Shown here: piece after piece, positions 44,257 through 58,200 of the stretch
Layout of the letters: every line of letters begins with the position of its first letter
Numbering within the stretch: position 1 is the stretch's first letter
Assembly: GCF_932274485.2 (NCBI RefSeq)
Contig: NC_065881.2
Location: 49,920,702-49,984,701, forward strand
DNA length: 64,000 nucleotides
Direction of reading: 5' to 3'
From: Patella vulgata
Taxonomy: Eukaryota; Mollusca; Gastropoda; Patellidae
The notes under the pieces: model-generated
Told to the model about the DNA's origin: nothing
The model's database searches: none
Seen by the model: only the letters and a program-made list of their open reading frames with translations
Position numbers and translations under genes: made by a program

Positions 44257-45751
44257 CGAAGTGCTTTTGTACAAAATACTATTGAATCATGAATTTATAC
44301 GCGTGATACGAATAGCCGAACAAACTAAATACGTTTCATAGCTCTATATCAAAAAAAAAGAAAAAAAGAAGAAAAATCGATTAACTCTTTTGAATACCTA
44401 ACAAAATGATCGAGACTAGCGTGACTTATTTATTTCATTCCTTATTTACATAAAATATGAATATTTTACCATGTGTCTGCTGTATCTGATATGCCCGTAT
44501 ATTTGGAAATAAATTCATATTATAATATTCGTATTTCCATAACACTATAACATTTATAGTAATGCTTATCTGAACATAAAACAATATCTCATGCCATTCT
44601 TATCGGTTTTTATACAATATTTCACAAAATAAAACAGGGTATTTAAATGCTAAATAAGCGACATCTACATGCTTGGTTGGAATATTTACATAAATTATTT
44701 CTTAGTTATGCATGCAATTTAAATTAATCAATAAAGTCCTTTGTTAAAAGGGTTATAGCTCTTTTTTTAGAAAGTATACAAATAGCCATTAATTATTACG
44801 ATGTCTATATTATATTGATGTCAGTTTTCAACTGACTGTAACAGAATGAAATTCACATGGTATGGAGAAGATTAGTATCATGAAAATAAACAAATATTGT
44901 TGTGATATTATGATACGCAAGCAGTAGCTTATAATACCGTTATATTAATATGTATATAACGGTTTTAATTGCGTCATTAACAACGTTATTTTGATTAGAT
45001 AACCCGCTAATGCAGATATTATTTTATAAAGACTAATACTTCCATCGTGTCATAAGCTGATAACCAACACACGTTCGAGTCTCGTGCTTAATCTAGCTTC
45101 TTTCACTATCGGCTCCATGTTTGGCTACCATAAACTGTATTCAATAGTCTTCACTAATAATCGGTTGTCATTTGCTCTCCCGTGTTGTTAATCACTAAAT
45201 ACCCATTGAATTTAATCGTATTGTAAGCATTTGATAGACAAAAGGCCGCTTCAAAGGGTCATAGTTCGCGGGGAAGTATGGGATATCGTGACGTCATGAA
45301 GTGAATGTGCGTGCATTTGAATAACAAAATAAACGGAGGTGTATAGTGGAAAAGGATTCGATTCATTTCAAACGTTCTCTCGTACAGGACACGTGTGTGA
45401 CTGAATGCAGGGGAAAGAGAAATAGCCACACCGAGTGTTGGGCTTTTAATTCACAGTCTTTCCACTGCACTTTGCACCAAGCGCACTTATACTGAAGCGC
45501 ACATCAGTGAATGTAAGGGAATTCTGACTTCTTTGATTCAAGTAGTCAACGCGTGCCGACTTAGCCCGGCTATTTTAACACATATCATTGAACGGGGAGT
45601 TCGAAGGCGTGGATATCTCACGTTCATAGTTACCACACCCAACGACTGTGTTCATTATTACTACTAGTCAAAAGTCAGTCGATTTGGTGAACAGGGTATA
45701 GCATTTTTACGCTATACCACCAAAACATAAACAATTGGTTCCATTCTAGAA
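44257..45751. other. AT-rich flank and candidate 5' region of a host gene
   Basis: The left part is plain AT-rich sequence. From about 45240 the composition becomes less AT-rich and simple repeats disappear, fitting a promoter and 5' UTR for the exon at 45752. No TATA box or start site can be fixed by eye. Confidence 0.35.
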
Positions 45752-45859
45752 ATGAGATCGACAGAAATGGCTTCACATAATAGCACTGGACTTAATACTG
45801 ATTCTAATATTGCTCTTAGTCAAAGTATGGATTCAGTTAACACAACACCCGAAGAAGAG
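45752..45859 (+). CDS. Candidate first coding exon of a host gene
   Basis: Thirty-six codons from ATG end exactly at GAG|GTAAGT, a strong splice donor in phase 0. The peptide starts MRSTEMASHNSTGLN, contains ALSQSMDSVN and ends NTTPEEE: polar, Ser/Thr/Asn-rich and acidic at the end, like disordered N-termini that precede a folded domain. A second ATG at 45767 has a better start context (GAAATGG). Upstream sequence is less AT-rich than its surroundings. No downstream exon is visible in the window, so the next exon would be beyond a long intron. I do not recognise the gene; it could also be a chance frame with a chance donor. Confidence 0.5.
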
Positions 45860-48800
45860 GTAAGTCTTTTACTTTTAATCTCAAGACGATATCACTTGAC
45901 AAATCTTCCTAGCATCACCGTCTTCATCTTTTTGGGCGCTTATCGCTCAGAAAGCCGTGTTACTACGTTTGTGTTTGGGGGCGTCTGCTAGAGCAAGTGT
46001 CGACTGACGGGTAACTAAATACTACAGTACATGTCTATAGCGATGAGTTGTTGTAAACTGTACTAGATCATGCGGGAAATAATACTTGACAAAAATTCCC
46101 TTCAAACTATATCAAATATTATCTTACGCATTCGCGGTAGACGGAGCTATTTTCTGTCTTTGTGCGTATGTATTTGAGGTCTCATTTGGACGGGATGTTA
46201 TTGATGCTGACAACCTGTTCTTCGGCAGCATTGTAGACACTTATAAACAACCTTGTACACTTCTAAAGATCATATATAATTCACAATTCTTGTATAATTA
46301 ACTGGATCGTATGACGATTCGAAACGTAATAATAATGGTTCCATGTGCAACGTTTGAAGAGCAATTGCTATTCGATGCAATATGAGCTTTCGTTAATTAA
46401 AATTTTAATAAAGTCGCCTTGACGCTGAACAAAAAAGAAATAAAATGACAGAAATGGGTATGGAGTTGCAACAGTGCGATCAACGTAAGGTTAATAGAAT
46501 ATCGGCGTGGGTTGTAGTAATCGACGTGTGACCACGGGTTATTGTCATAGATATCCATTTTATCTTATTGAAACAACTACTGGATTAGTTTTAAAATCAC
46601 TGATCACTTACCAAAAACTTAGCACATCAAGTCACAACAGTTACACAGCAGTCTTGAAAATCCGCTTTCATCAATTTATAAATTAGAACAAATTGTTGAC
46701 ATAGGCTAGGTTGAAAGTGATGGAAACATACGCCCACGTTTTGTTTACATTATGGTTTCTGAAGATATAAATTTACGAAAATGCTCAATTGATAATGATT
46801 TATGATTTGTAATTTTGCTATATCAACCCAAAGTTTAAAAATGATATAACAAAGGCTTGATGCTGAAAGGAAATAGGCGTGTTCGAAATGAGTGGTTTAT
46901 TTACGTCTATGTAAAAAACATTGTGTCCAGTTTCACGTAAACATATGAACGTGACGGAGTCGATTTTCATCTATGAAGAGATCTATTTGGTAATGACCGA
47001 GTTATGTGCAAACGCCCAGAGTAAGCAAAATTATTCTAGTGTCCCAGGATTAAGAATGACTCCAACTTTATCTAGGATGTCATTGCATGCTAGTAGAGAT
47101 TGTAGTTCCGACATGCCAACTTTACCTAAAGCCCCCAATATGATTAATCTATTGTCAACATGACATAAAGATAGATTGAATATGTAACGACCAAGCGGCT
47201 CTTTTAGATTTTCAATTACTTTCATTCTTTCTAAATACTTGTCCATTAAATATGTTGATTTGTTTAGTTTTTGATTGGCCAAAAATGGTTGTATCCGAAA
47301 AGTTGTTGAATTAATAATGTGTAGCATTTGTCATTACAAAGGTCGTCTGGGATGAAAATTTACTATAGATTACATTGAATGATGTACTATATTCGTCACA
47401 ATTGTCATTTGCCAATAAATTATGAAACACGCTTTGAATGAACTAGGGGTGTGATTCGTTTTGCGGACTAAAAAAAGGCACCCGACAACCTTATTTATGG
47501 GAGCAGTTCAATGTGAAAAGAGGCTTGATTGAATCTTGGTCAATAAACGATAAGCTAAATAATTATCATGTATATTATACAATATATATGAAATACATAT
47601 AATATATGTATATCTTATAAACTTTAACCTTATTAACAAGAAATAGAATATGTGAAGATTGTCGAGATCCGTCATCTTTGAACCCACTCCTGATAAGTAT
47701 AATCGTCTTCATCTTCTGTCAACACTTGTAAAGCAAGTTTTTCTTATTTGAATGATTATATTAAATAGGTTATGTGAGATATATCCCCGAAGAATACATG
47801 CATGTTGAAACGGGTTCATGGGTGTGACAGATGACGATGGACCGTTATATAAGGGCAGGTTAATTATTTATGAGTGTATTTGGGCTTTAATGTTATACAC
47901 TGTACTGTGTGATCAAATAATCAGAGTTCAACTTTGACATCAGGTGGTGGGTCTGATGGAGATGTCCATGTGGAGTCATTGAGAGATAAGAAGACTACCC
48001 CGCCCCCTTGGGCTTATAATAACTACCTGTCGTCTCATGAAATGTATTACATGTCATTCCAGAACTCGTGCGCCCGTTGACCGTACGTCTTTGAGAAGTA
48101 AATTAGAGTGTTTTTCTTTCACTCCAGAACAAAGCCGGAAAATCAATGACAAAGAATGTCCAGAGCTAGGAAACAAACCAAAAGGGACATAAATCGGATT
48201 AAGACCATGCTTTAATACATTTATTGAAAATGGGACCGGATCTTGGGTTATCGGCAATAATCAAAGTCCATTTTCGGATCAACATAATTGTTAGACATAA
48301 GGAATTATAATGAACTGTTCTCAATTTTCCCATGATATTTAGTATAATAACGATATCGCCCGTTCCGTTTGAATTATCGCATTTACGGACCATTCGTAAA
48401 GAAAACATCTGTACCTCAATAATATCGTAATGACCCCTAATTGGTGCTTAGCCGTCCAGGCTTCGTCTCCGTTTTAAATAGTTATTTTATAATGTATTGA
48501 AGTAACCAGTGCATAAAATTATTCAAACCTAATTTAAAATCTATATCAATCTCGTTAAATTACATTCATTTATTTTGAGCTTTTTATATTTAAAGGTATT
48601 GGAAAATACAGTTATTTATGTGTATTAGAATTTAACAAAGAAATATCTGAATAATGTAGAGCATTTAACAAAAATACCTGGTTATTGTTATTTAAATTAA
48701 AGTTTTTCGTATGTTTACAGACGAATGTGTTTTTCAAACAATAATAAAACGTATTACTGGTACAATTTATACGCTGTTTCATCGTAATCAAATAAAACAG

Positions 48801-50324
48801 AATTAAATAATATTCTCTAGGGTCAGAATTCTATTCTTCTTTTCAACTTTCAAAGAATTTCAGTGAAAAAAAAATCATAAAAAAATGACTTGAAACCCTT
48901 TATATATACTTTTATGAAACCACTGTTATTTCTGTGTCACGATTTTTACTTGTCTATATCAAATGTTAATTTAAGAATAAAAATCAGACCAAACATGGAC
49001 ATTTACAGAATAAAATGACACCAGATGCTAAACTGAATATGTCACAAGTTAAAAACATTTTTTTCCGAAACGTTCTTGTTTAGTTCCACAATCTCCTTTT
49101 ACGATCATTCGCGCCAAATTGATTGAAAACAGACCGACATTGAAATCTATACGGATGATAAAACTGTACTAAATGGCATATATAGAAGGCTGGTTAGTTT
49201 ATAAATGCTTATCAAAATATACACGTAAACTGCTTGCAGGAATGTATATCAAGAAGGATGGTAAAGAAACAAACGACATGTTAGCCATATCGTGGAGCGA
49301 GAATATAATCCCGTGTCGGTTGATTGTATGGAGGTCGCTATTGATTGTGCCAAACGAATCATCATAGCTTTTTGAAATACTGTTTATTACACAGCGGAGA
49401 TAAATCGAATAGGATATCTATATCATTTCGTTACTAGATGATATATTGAATTGCTATTTATTTGTTTCGTGGTTTTTGAAGCGTATATGTCGCGGCAATA
49501 AACAGCTTTTTTATTTCGTTTAGATAGACTGGCGATAATGGTTTAGTATTTGGTTCTATAAAGAATCAACGGTCATAGGATTTTGACTCGCAATGACCCA
49601 CATTACATTCACCGTTAGCCCTTTGCTTCTACTTTTCTGTAAGAGGTGTCTACGGATCAACGGCTCGAATTCTATTAATGGGAAAGTAAACGCGATTGGT
49701 TTTTATTTTCTGAAATTGATTCGGCGACTTTTATGAGAAAAGAATTCTTTTGATTTCAACCAAACTTCAATAATTCCTGCCGATTCAAGGACGGTATATA
49801 AACCGAAAGTAGCATATATCAATAATCAACATTTCGACATGGGTCGTGTGAGTGAAAGGAACTAGCAATTTTTCTCCGGGGAATTCTCAAATAATGTGGT
49901 TCCATTCATCAAATATTGAGGTTTTCCAGTGGTTTGTAGAACAATGGCGTTTAACAGCGCGTGCGAATCGTGGGTTTAGAAGAAATGATGGAGAACGGTG
50001 CTTTTTTTCATAACACCGCATTCAATCATGGGTGAATATGCCATCCATCTGACGATATTTCTGAAGGCAGTTCATTTATAAGAACATGACTATTTATTTA
50101 TTCCCCATATATCAACGACCTTGTGATCTGACATGAGATTCACCAAAACATTTATCTTGTCTGTAATTTTAAGTTCGACTGTGTTGGTTGGACCATTTTT
50201 GCTTTGAAAAAGTCTGTGTTCCACAAATATGCAATTGTTTGTCGATCCATTTTGTAAACAATAAATGATTGTAAATTTTTGATGAAAAATTAAATCTGCA
50301 TTTGAACACATGCTCTGGTTATGG
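45860..50324. other. Noncoding stretch, possibly intron
   Basis: If the exon at 45752 is real, this begins its first intron. Overlapping frames at 46921-47327 (80 and 98 codons on opposite strands) were inspected and no domain was recognised. Otherwise plain AT-rich sequence. Confidence 0.45.
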
Positions 50325-50336
50325 CACCCTTAAAGT

Positions 50337-50598
50337 GAGAGAGAGAGAGAGAAATGGGGTTTAACGTCCACTCGACACAAACTAGGTCATTTCGGGACTA
50401 ACACATGGTTCAGTTTTATTTCAATAATTCGCTTGCGCGTAGGGGTCTTTAGCAGTGGGAGGAAACCAGAGGACCCGGAGAAAACCCACGAGGTTGGACA
50501 GGCGACCCTAATCCTTGTCACGTACAACCGGGGATTCGAAACCACGCCAGTTGACTCAATGACAGGCCTTATGATACATTCGGCCATCCAACCCCCCA
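50337..50598 (-). repeat. SINE-A copy with 12-bp target duplication
   Basis: A nearly full minus-strand copy with a (GA)n tail complement at its left end. CACCCTTAAAGT flanks it at 50325-50336 and 50599-50610. The box A part of the head is lost in a short deletion: TATGATACATTCGGCC stands where another copy has GCGCGCACGTGCTAACC between. The target includes the left end of a TTAA MITE. Confidence 0.92.
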
Positions 50599-50844
50599 CA
50601 CCCTTAAAGTAGCTAAGTCTCTAACTCAATATCATCCAGAGTCTTCGACATTGAAAACACAAATTATTTGTCAATTTAAATCAACATTTATGTTGGGATC
50701 TTATTGGGGGAAAAAATTGGCTTCTGATATCCAATATTTAAGACAAAGTAAACATTTTACCATTGGTACAGGAATCATGTACCATAATGTGTTTCAGCGC
50801 CATTTGTAACACGGGACTCGAATAAGGGACATATTTCACAAGTC

Positions 50845-51591
50845 CAGTGACCGCCTTAGACATTCGCCAATTCGCCAATGGCGATAATTCTTTTTATTAC
50901 AGATCAAATTGATGATACTGGCGAAAGTTTTGGTGAATGAATTTAAGAGAGTGTAATTTCGAAAATCTTCTACTTTTAATCTTGAAATTGTCCAATTGAA
51001 CACTTCTCTTGATTGACTCAATGTAGTGTCTATTTTTAGTACATTAATTGACTCTAGTCTCAATCTTGCAAGTGGCAAATTTGTCAATGGTTACGCATTT
51101 TAAAAACTGTGTTTAATTACGCTTAGCTATAATTTTTCCAATTTATTTTCAAATTATAATAATGAATAATGATTTACTAATATTTATTTACCGAACCAAA
51201 AATGAGGATAGATTCATTTTTACTACCTTCATCCACGAAGCACATCATTAACGAAACGGCAGATACAACTTCTACTTCTTCTAGAAAGTTACTGATGGCG
51301 ACAATGTGAATATGAATGTGATTGATGTGATGAGGAGTGTACAAGTGACACTTGTATGACAGAATCTCATTTTTTGTTGCCTGAATCCTTGCAAGTGTGA
51401 ACTTTCGGACAGTTCAGGGAATAAAATAATACTCTTGTGTATTAAATAAGTACATGTTAAATATTTTTTTTTAATTAACAAACTCATGAATAGAAATATA
51501 ATATTTGGCTACAAGTTTCCGAATTGGCTAATAAAATTTTGATTTGGCTGAAAATTTGGCTAAAGGTGTTAAGAGACTAGAGCGGTCACTG
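50845..51591. mobile_element. 747-bp TIR element with CAGTGACCGC ends
   Basis: Begins CAGTGACCGCCTTAGAC and ends with GTCTCTAG-like complement plus GCGGTCACTG: ten exact terminal bases and a looser extension. AAGTC flanks it on both sides (50840-50844 and 51592-51596). The two other TTAA MITE copies give the unoccupied site (CACAAGTCATGTCAAAC at 29.6 kb). Subterminal GCCAATTCGCCAATGG and GGCTGAAAATTTGGCTAAAG motifs are candidate binding repeats. No transposase frame is seen, so it is non-autonomous. Superfamily not assigned. Confidence 0.82.
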
Positions 51592-51607
51592 AAGTCGTGT
51601 CAAACAG

Positions 51608-51979
51608 CATGTTCCTGAAGCAACGACTGCGAGTTTCACAACATCTGGCCGTTGCTTGTTTACTTCACAATTCCTGAACTTTTAGCTATGTTATCTACAG
51701 ACACGTGAGCAGTAGCGTCCAATCAGAGGTTGTGACATCGCGACCTCCATGGAAACCTTGACATTGAATGAACCTTGAACTTTGCAACTCGACTATCACA
51801 GGTAGACATTTTAGCTTGAAAGCATCAGACTTGGTATTCTCGACGATTGAGGAATCTAATAGGCTCACAAGTTGGGCTTGTACCCAATCGAAATTAGTAC
51901 TGCAATGTGCAGGGTATTACGTTAAGGCCTTGATAAGATGTACATAGTTAAAGCGAGATCAAGCCTTCTATTGAAGATG
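51608..51979. mobile_element. 372-bp insertion of unknown type
   Basis: Flanked by GTCAAACAG at 51599-51607 and 51980-51988. Related MITE copies read GTCAAACGG followed directly by the downstream sequence, so the piece is an insertion. The ends (CATGTTCCTGAAG and the complement of CTTCTATTGAAGATG) are at best a weak inverted repeat. There is no A-rich tail and no tRNA-like head. Confidence 0.68.
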
Positions 51980-52244
51980 GTCAAACAGTGATGTCATATT
52001 CTTATCTGGAGAGCATATGCAATAAATACTATCGGTGAAGACTGGAATAACCATATGCTAGAGATTGTCATTCGATAGAGACTTCTGGCGTATTTTGCCG
52101 AACATAACTGATTAGAATTACAGTAATAACAGAAACGATTGAATGTAAATCAGTTTATATACATTCATATTGCATTATTATATGCGTTGTGACCCATTTG
52201 TGTCCATTTCTAGGTCCCAAATATTTGCTATTTAGCTTCTTTAA

Positions 52245-55200
52245 GTAAACATTACTGTGTCTGATATGTGATAGCTCTGAATAAGAAAAGAATAATAAGG
52301 AAAGAAGGACAGCGCCAGTAGCCACTACAAGCTCATCTATTTAAACAGATTTCAAAGAATTGAAGTCAACCCTACTAGAGCAGTTGATATCAATTGTATC
52401 TAGCTTAAACAATGGCTGAGTGTGGAAACACTTCAGATAAAGACAGTTAATGATCCTTATGTTTTATTAGTCCTTGTGATATGAGAAGTCTAGCTCTTGG
52501 ATCTCATTGAGTCCATTTAAAACTTAAGGAGTTGTTGTTGCAATTCTGACTTCTTTTGAATACTTCAGTCCAATAGTAACATGGAACAACTGTCTGAATC
52601 GTAGCACACTCAAGTCTCTAAATATCTCTGATACTTAATAAAACCTGCATCATAAGTTCAGTATGTTGTTGTACATTATTACATAGTTTTAGGCATTGGC
52701 TGTAAAATTTGTAAAATATTATATCTACGTAAAACTATAATCCATGATTTATCACTTGTCCATATACTAGCCCTTTTATGTTTTGTATTTGAAGTGGAGA
52801 TTAAAACATTTTGTAGCTTTTTTTGTCTCAGATTTACCATGTTTTAGATGTATACTAAGGCTGTTTTATCATTTACATGTCAGATTCATGGTCTCTACAT
52901 CACTTAAAACCAAGTCTGGTCTAGCAAGTTTATAAATCATCTGCCATTTTCAAATTTTGTTAGTAAATCAAGCTTACAAAATCTAAATATTTACTTAAGA
53001 AATAGTGATGGTGATTTGAACATTAGTGTTAAAGCGTTAGCAAATAACTGCAAGCATTTTTATTTATCAGCTATTTGGTTAATGGTTGTCAATGTTACAA
53101 TATATGTATATCCAAAGTTATAAATATTTTAAATCCATACATAGTGCCACTGCTTTTATGGAATGAAAAGGTGCTTCGTAGTTGCACAATATCAATATTT
53201 ATGATATGCATTGTCTTAAGAGTCTTTTATCCTTAACAAATTGTTATAATTTCTAAAAGCTTTCCATATTTTTATTTTGAACAAAGGATGCAGGATACCT
53301 TGATACATAACATTGTTGTCACAAATCACTAGAGAAATGAATTTTCTTTTCATATTTTATTAGAGCTACCTAAACGGGTTTGAACGGAGGTGGAGTAGTG
53401 TCTTTAAGATGGAGTTACCATGTTTTCCTTTTAAAAGCGATCAAGAGAGTTTAAAATGAAGCAATAATCAATAATCTTTTATTGGTGACCAGCCAATCGG
53501 AACATCCATTTTTTCTTTTTAACCAATAAACTAGTCACAGTGACTGAACAGACATATTTCTTTGAAAGCCATTGTTTTATTATCAATGGTTAAAATGTAT
53601 TGGTACAAGGTACTGCATACTCCCACCATTAGTAATAAAAGCCTGTACATGAATGTTAAAATGTATGAGATTTATTAATACAATTGGGTGAAAGAAGTGG
53701 TACTATAAAGAGGAATTGGAGCTTTGCTGTCTTCATTAGCCCGTTTGGTGCAGAAAGTAGGATGTTAAACTGCATTTCATTCATTCATTAGCATATGGGG
53801 AGGGGGGGGGTGTCTTTCACTGGTTGATTTTATGTAATTGGATTGTATGGAAAATTTGAGACAAATCTGCCTGACCCTTATTGAGATATAGACGTTTTGA
53901 CTTTCAATTTATGAGTTGTACACATTATTTTAGTGCATTTTAATGTATGTTAGTAGCTTGATATTACTCAAAATTTATTTTCTCAGTGATATTGATTATA
54001 CTTCTTTAAAAAATTTCCCTTTAGTTCAATACAAATACAGGTACACCAAAACTAATATTGCATTAGGGAATACCTTTATGCATTATTGAATTGCAATAGC
54101 TGTAGCTATATGTACAGATGACATTACTCATGGACAAGTGGTTTTCAGCTTTGAACTATAGGTCTTTGGTATGTCGTCAGTTTGTTTGTGGTTTCTGTCT
54201 CCCGATTGTAATTGTGTAGTTTTGTATGCCAAACTATTCATCTTTCTGCCTCCGAAGAACCTTGTAGGAATAAAACAATGGTCCAGTGGATATTAATCCT
54301 ATTTCATCTAGCATATTTATTTTCAAAATGAAATTTAGTGTTCAGGAATTGTTAACTATGAATTTAGCAAAGAAAATCTTCAATATATTCTCACAATTTT
54401 ATCTAATTTAAATTTCAATATTTGCGGTAGGTTGTGTGCAGTGGTCAGGAACAGCCTTTCTATTAACATTCCAATAAGTGAATAATAATTAGCTAATGAA
54501 GCTGTGCACAGATCTGATTAAATATATCAATAATTAAACCATTTATTTAAAATGCAATAATAAATTTTTCACTCAAAAGTTTAATACGGTAGATCTGACA
54601 ATTATTCTTAAAACTAATTATTAAATACTTTTTCTTGCATCTGTGATTAACCATTTAGAAATCATTACTTACATCATTTCAAACACCTGAGCTTGTACAT
54701 TATATAATAACATGTCAGGTTTCATAATTCATCTGTTTCAATCAATGAAATGAGTTACCTTAAATTGAAAAGCTTACATTAATTTTCTGATAGGAAAAAA
54801 AACGTGTAGTTGAACTGATTTAACCGGATAAAAAAAAAGGTGGATACATAATGACATGAAGGTAACACATATGAATGTCAGTATTCAATTAATAAGCTAC
54901 CAAATTTTCATCTTAAATATAGCCTTGATCCTGAAAGTTAATCCCGCCATTATATAATTGTGATGTCTGTATTATGACCAGAGTTTTACCCTCAGGCATC
55001 TTGTAATATGGTATCAAATAGGATTATATAATCATATTATATATAACAATAGTTCATTGTACAAAATATAGTCAGTTATAACACTAATTCAAATTATGGA
55101 TTTTTAAGCCACATTATAATCAATTATGGAATTTGAAGTTCCATGAAAATCGCCAGAGATCTTATTATTCTTGATGGCAATTTTATGTCGTCCGTCAAAC

Positions 55201-58200
55201 CCATGACATGTTGCTATGAGAATGGCACCTGTTTAATTTTTTTTCTTTCTTTAAAGAGCAGCGAGTCATTCGACAAAACCAAACAATTGACTTTAGAAAT
55301 ATGGCATTATTCTGATGCATTTATTGGAACAGGGTGTATAATACGTATTGTTATTGACATTGACATGCTTCTATAAGTTAACACAAGAATTTTATTGATT
55401 GACTTCTGTTTTTAACAGTTATATATTCAAACTCCTTTTTAGACATGACCTCCTCAGTTGTGTTGTCAAAATAAGCAATCACTTAAAAAAGAAGTGAAAT
55501 GTCATAAATGTCAATTTTTCTGGTCGTTTGCAATTTGTTATTAATTAAAGAGTTTTCAGGAAGAAGCTAGGGTCATTGGGTCAACAGGATAGATTATTGA
55601 TCAAGACCAGTGTAGGTTAGATGATGGAGGATAAGTGGGGATATCAGTTTGCTAGATTAACCTCATAAAACTACCGTCTGCTTTTAGACACAGATTAACT
55701 ACAAACATTCTGTATAAAAACCAGAAAAGATAGAATAAATATAATTGTGTACATTATAATTGTGTATTCCATTTTAATATCATGGATGTGATATTCAAAA
55801 GGAATCCAATTGATGTATTAGGCATACTGTGTACCTTATCAATACACGCCAATTTTACTTTGGTGTGTATTCTTAATCTTTGTTGTATATATATGAATCA
55901 TATTTGTATACCTTGCTAATATACATCTATTCTTATTTGTGTATAATCTTACTCTTGGTTGTATATTGGAAATGATTTACCAGTATGTGTCCCTTGGGTA
56001 TTGTTTGATATACATTCCTTGGTGGGTAGTTTAAATTGATGTTAATGCTGTACATTGAGTGTGTACTGGTTAAGAATTTACATAGATATTGTTTGTTTAG
56101 AAGAATCAGATTGTTTGTATATCAAGAACTCATAGTTTATTTATTTTGTGTGAGAGAGATGCCAAATGATAATTTTGTCAGTGCTGCTTTTAATATGTAT
56201 ATTTTCTTAACCTTGGTGAACATTACTCCTACGATGTTGAGTATTTGATAATGTGCCTTAAAAGACCTCTTTAGGTTTCTAAAGTTAAAATTAGAAATAA
56301 TTTATGTGGACAGAAAAACAAATTTTGAATCTTAAATTTATGAAAACACTAGGATTCATGATAAATTCAATTAAGTCATTAATTGTTCAACCTTGCCGCT
56401 TTCCTTTTTACTACTGCCTCAAAACATTGATACTTTAATTGTACATATAATATCTTATTTGGATAGATTTATAACTTGTGTTTTGTTTTCATAGCAAACA
56501 TATTGTTTCTGTCGTCCAGTACATCTATCATCATATAAAATAGGATAAGTTTAATGCATGTAAATAAGGAGATGTCAATCCACTTTTTAATGTATTTAAC
56601 TGAACTGTTGAGTTTTTCTAAAATTTATCATAATATCTTTGTAGTCCCATCTACCTTTGCTGCAAGCAAGGTTTGAATATACATCCATTGTGAAAGAAAT
56701 TAGGCTATACTTGCTGGATGTGTAATCTTCCCACACCTATATCTAATCGTTATACTTTGAACATTTCTATGTAAACACCAGTTCGCAAGGCTCTAAGTTT
56801 TTCTTTATGATGAAGAGAATAGGTATGGGGAGTTTTTCCCTAGTAAATATATTTGAAATCATGGTCTTTACAGTATATACTTTTCTATACACAAGTCTTG
56901 AACACAAGAGCGGACCAGCTTTATTGCAGCTGTATTTATGAACTGCCAAAAATATATGTGTGTATATAGAAAATAGCAATTCTATTGATAGTAGAAAGGT
57001 GGAAGAAATAAGCTAAATGGCCTTTTGTTGTTTATGGAAGGGAGGGTCAAGTGTACAGTAATAAAATAATTTTCATCACAGTTGTCCTTGAGATTAAAAA
57101 AAAAACTGACCAAACTATTGAAAGAATCCCTAATCTTCAGAAAACAAGACAATGTGACTCCTTTAAATTTAATAAATTAAAAAAGATAAATTTATGTCAA
57201 AGTTTTGATGATTATAATAAATTTTTTATTCATTGTTGGATAGATTTATTCCACTGTAAGTAATAGTTTATAATTTGCTTACATTTCAATTTTTGTATTG
57301 AGAATATGTGGGAATATTGTGTGGAATATTTCCTATTATTACCTATACTGATAGTTATATTATGCCATGTGTAGTGCTTATTGATTATGGACATAAAATA
57401 AATATAGAAAATATGTACATTGGGAAAAATACCAACAATACTGATATAGTCTAATTGAAAACCCTGTGCTTTAAACTCGGCTTCTAAATACTCATTTATC
57501 AAACATGTACTTGGTATTTAGATGTTAATTTCCCATTCCTTTATAAATCAATTTGTAAGGAAATGTTCGTCCTGTTTCTTGTTCATGTTTGTGAGGAATC
57601 TATCCTAACACACCTGCGTGTTCATCTCTCGTCAAACGATCTTATCAAAGGCAGGAGACAGCCATTACACCTAGATAGACTGGGTGTATACTTTACAGCA
57701 CTCAACAAAATAAACTCTCAAGAACAGACATCAGTTAGCTTGAAATTTTACTTGTGGAATAAATCTTATCATCCATTTTATCTTATCACCCATTATCAGT
57801 ATCCGAGATATTAACTTTACAATGTGGGAAAGTTATAAATGAACATCCAAAATGTCTCTGTCCCTATTATCTTCCCAAAACTGTTCACAGTCAATAAGTT
57901 TGCAACTTTTAATTTTTATATAGGCCCTCCTACCCACACTAAAATATAGTCACATATTGATTTTGGCGCGGTCCGTCTGTTGTCCACACTCTACAGACAA
58001 CATGTATCGTCTATTTAAAATTTGTATATGTTTACATTAGTGGAAAAAAAGATTCTGTTAAATTTCAGTTTAAAATTTAGGTCAAGATGCCGAAACCTAT
58101 CCAACTTCTTCTAAAATTATGGCCCTTGTTTACTTTGCAGAATGTTGTAAATGCTGACAACTAAAGTCATCATGCATCTGCTTGAAAATTATGATACAAT

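Larger units (their letters stand above)
50608..52240. mobile_element. TTAA MITE split by two later insertions
   Basis: TTAA at 50604-50607 and 52241-52244. The left part 50608-50844 and right part 51989-52240 align with 43761-44252. Taking out the 752-bp and 381-bp insertions (each with one duplication copy) leaves about 500 bp, the same length as the full copy. Confidence 0.85.

Noticed and set aside
47031-47327. 98-codon minus-strand frame as a host exon
   Set aside because: It begins with a methionine but has no recognised domain, overlaps an 80-codon frame on the other strand, and no splice signals were convincing.
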